This document shows positions 63,284 through 64,000 of a DNA stretch of 64,000 nucleotides, in pieces. The translations under genes and the position numbers were made by a program. Within the stretch, counting starts at the first letter, position 1, and each line of letters starts with the position of its first letter. The notes under the pieces are model-generated. The model ran no database searches, was not told the DNA's origin, and saw only the letters and a list, made by a program, of their open reading frames with translations. This stretch comes from DATKYQ01 sp035528415 (GTDB lineage Bacteria > Myxococcota > B64-G9), in assembly GCA_035528415.1 (NCBI GenBank), contig DATKYQ010000035.1, positions 57,162 through 121,161 on the forward strand, read 5' to 3'.

Positions 63284-63333
63284 TCTGTTCCCGATATGCG
63301 CATGGTAGGAACAGATGTGCTAAGGAGGACGCC

Positions 63334-63591
63334 ATGGCAAAGAACCGACTCAACATCAGCCTGGACCAGGATCTCGTGGACTTTGCAAAGCTCTTCGCCG
63401 CGGAGAATCGCACCACGGTCGCCGAGGTGATCACCCAGTACTTACTCAACTTGAAGCGCAGGGCACAGGGCGAGACCACGGAGAAGATCCTCGCTCACCC
63501 GGCTTTTCACGAGGCTCTGGCGGATGTCCAGGCCAGGCTCCGCGACGGCAACACCGAGTGGCATACCTTTGACGAGGTCTTTTCCGACTGA
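63334..63591 (+). CDS. Antitoxin, RHH-like (DUF6364-type)
   Basis: An 85-aa protein: 'RLNISLDQDLVDFAKLFAAE' and 'TTVAEVITQYLLNLKRR' form a ribbon-helix-helix DNA-binding region, and the C-terminal 'EWHTFDEVF' wraps the toxin. GGAGG before the ATG. The stop overlaps the toxin ATG (TGATG). Confidence 0.75.
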   Translation: MAKNRLNISLDQDLVDFAKLFAAENRTTVAEVITQYLLNLKRRAQGETTEKILAHPAFHEALADVQARLRDGNTEWHTFDEVFSD

Positions 63592-63914
63592 TGGAAGCGC
63601 TCTTCGAGAAGGCCTTTGTGAGGGCGCTCCGACAGCACTCCGGGATCAAGAAGCAGGTGGAGAACAAGGTCCGGATGATCATGGAGCAGCCGCTGGCCAT
63701 GGGCGAGCCGCTCAAGGGCAACTTCAGGGGGTTCTACTCCTGCCCGGTCAAGAAGAGCTTTATCATCGTCTACCTTTACTGTCGCGCCTGCCGGAAGAAG
63801 GGCGATGATGCATTCGTGGTCTGCTCGGACTGCAGTGAGCGCGACGACGAGACTATAAAGTTGGCTCTCCACGGTTTCGCTGGAAACCGGGGGTTTCGTG
63901 ACATAGCTGGCTGA
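63591..63914 (+). CDS. RelE/ParE-like toxin with a zinc-knuckle-like insertion
   Basis: A 107-aa basic protein: 'LAMGEPLKGNFRGFYSCPVK' and 'FIIVYLYCRAC' match RelE/ParE toxins. It has a CxxC...CxxC set (Cys64, 67, 78, 81) in the inserted loop between strands, which may bind zinc. Coupled to the antitoxin. It may cleave mRNA or poison gyrase; the sequence does not decide. Confidence 0.75.
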   Translation: MEALFEKAFVRALRQHSGIKKQVENKVRMIMEQPLAMGEPLKGNFRGFYSCPVKKSFIIVYLYCRACRKKGDDAFVVCSDCSERDDETIKLALHGFAGNRGFRDIAG

Positions 63915-63922
63915 AGTTGAAA

Positions 63923-63991
63923 GGCATCCGACCTTTCGTGCATGGTTTGGGTTGTCAAGATCCACACCAACACGGAGGAAAGCCGGATGCC
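63923..63991. repeat. Short inverted repeat near the window end
   Basis: GGCATCCG (63923-63930) and CGGATGCC (63984-63991), eight perfect pairs, 53 bp apart; the second arm covers the ATG of a cut ORF. It could be an IS end or an operator. Confidence 0.3.
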
Positions 63992-64000
63992 AAGCAAAGA
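63987..64000 (+). CDS. Start of a gene cut by the window edge
   Basis: ATG 63987 with GGAGGAAA 6-8 nt upstream, giving MPSK. Only four codons are in the window, so the product is unknown. Confidence 0.4.

Noticed and set aside
1..64000. CRISPR array, prophage, rRNA or tRNA genes
   Set aside because: No regular repeat-spacer units, integrase, structural phage genes or tRNA/rRNA signatures seen on either strand.

Overview
The window is GC-rich and gene-dense. I place it in an uncultured or little-studied deltaproteobacterial lineage close to Myxococcota. The reasons are many lipoproteins with Ig-like or ASH folds, a Ser/Thr kinase with a PEGA-like tail, a PrkA kinase, a small protein of the myxobacterial 'KQSLYFPEEM' ribbon-helix-helix type, TonB receptors, and a class I [4Fe-4S] fumarase. 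The placement is an inference from gene content. I see no rRNA, tRNA, CRISPR array or prophage.

Layout. 1-8.9 kb: a lipoprotein related to dipeptidyl peptidase III with a degraded zinc site, a divergent small secreted protein, an ASH-domain lipoprotein, an RHH regulator, a small exported protein, and a TonB receptor coupled to a lone 5'-nucleotidase C-domain protein. 9-15 kb: prkA coupled to two GT-C type membrane glycosyltransferases. 15-20 kb: a WHy-domain lipoprotein, then a probable uptake operon (TonB receptor, small membrane protein, Na+/solute symporter). 20-28 kb: fumarase alpha/beta, an HU protein with promoter and terminator, a PfkB kinase, RlmN, an unknown 419-aa protein, two Ig-like lipoproteins and an SprT-like metalloprotein. 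28-41 kb: a YbhB protein, a pair of small overlapping ORFs each best read through an in-frame UGA, a TonB-C protein, an M23 peptidase fused to a YkuD-like domain, asnS, csp, rhomboid, SDR, GDPD, a Ser/Thr kinase with its neighbour, and a GH92 mannosidase. 41.9-52.4 kb: an eleven-gene complex I operon (nuoABCDHIJKLMN) with no nuoEFG. 52-64 kb: an ExbD-like protein, a small protein related to the corrinoid Fe-S protein, an M15-like peptidase, a class II aldolase with a histone-H1-like tail, a B12-binding radical SAM protein, an amidohydrolase, a MIF-like protein, a methyltransferase, a POT-like transporter, a toxin-antitoxin pair, and the first codons of a gene cut by the window edge.

The most unusual signal is at 28906-29263 on the minus strand. 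Two tiny membrane-protein ORFs overlap there. Each is interrupted by one UGA, each UGA is followed by an open frame with a nearby Cys (U-x4-C and U-x3-C), and each has a hairpin with a G-starting loop about 20 nt downstream, as expected of a bacterial SECIS. I read them as a tandem pair of candidate selenoproteins. Other points are a pseudo-peptidase, a donor-module-less complex I, the aldolase fusion, and a recurrent pattern of a -10 element 6-8 nt before ATG that suggests leaderless mRNAs.
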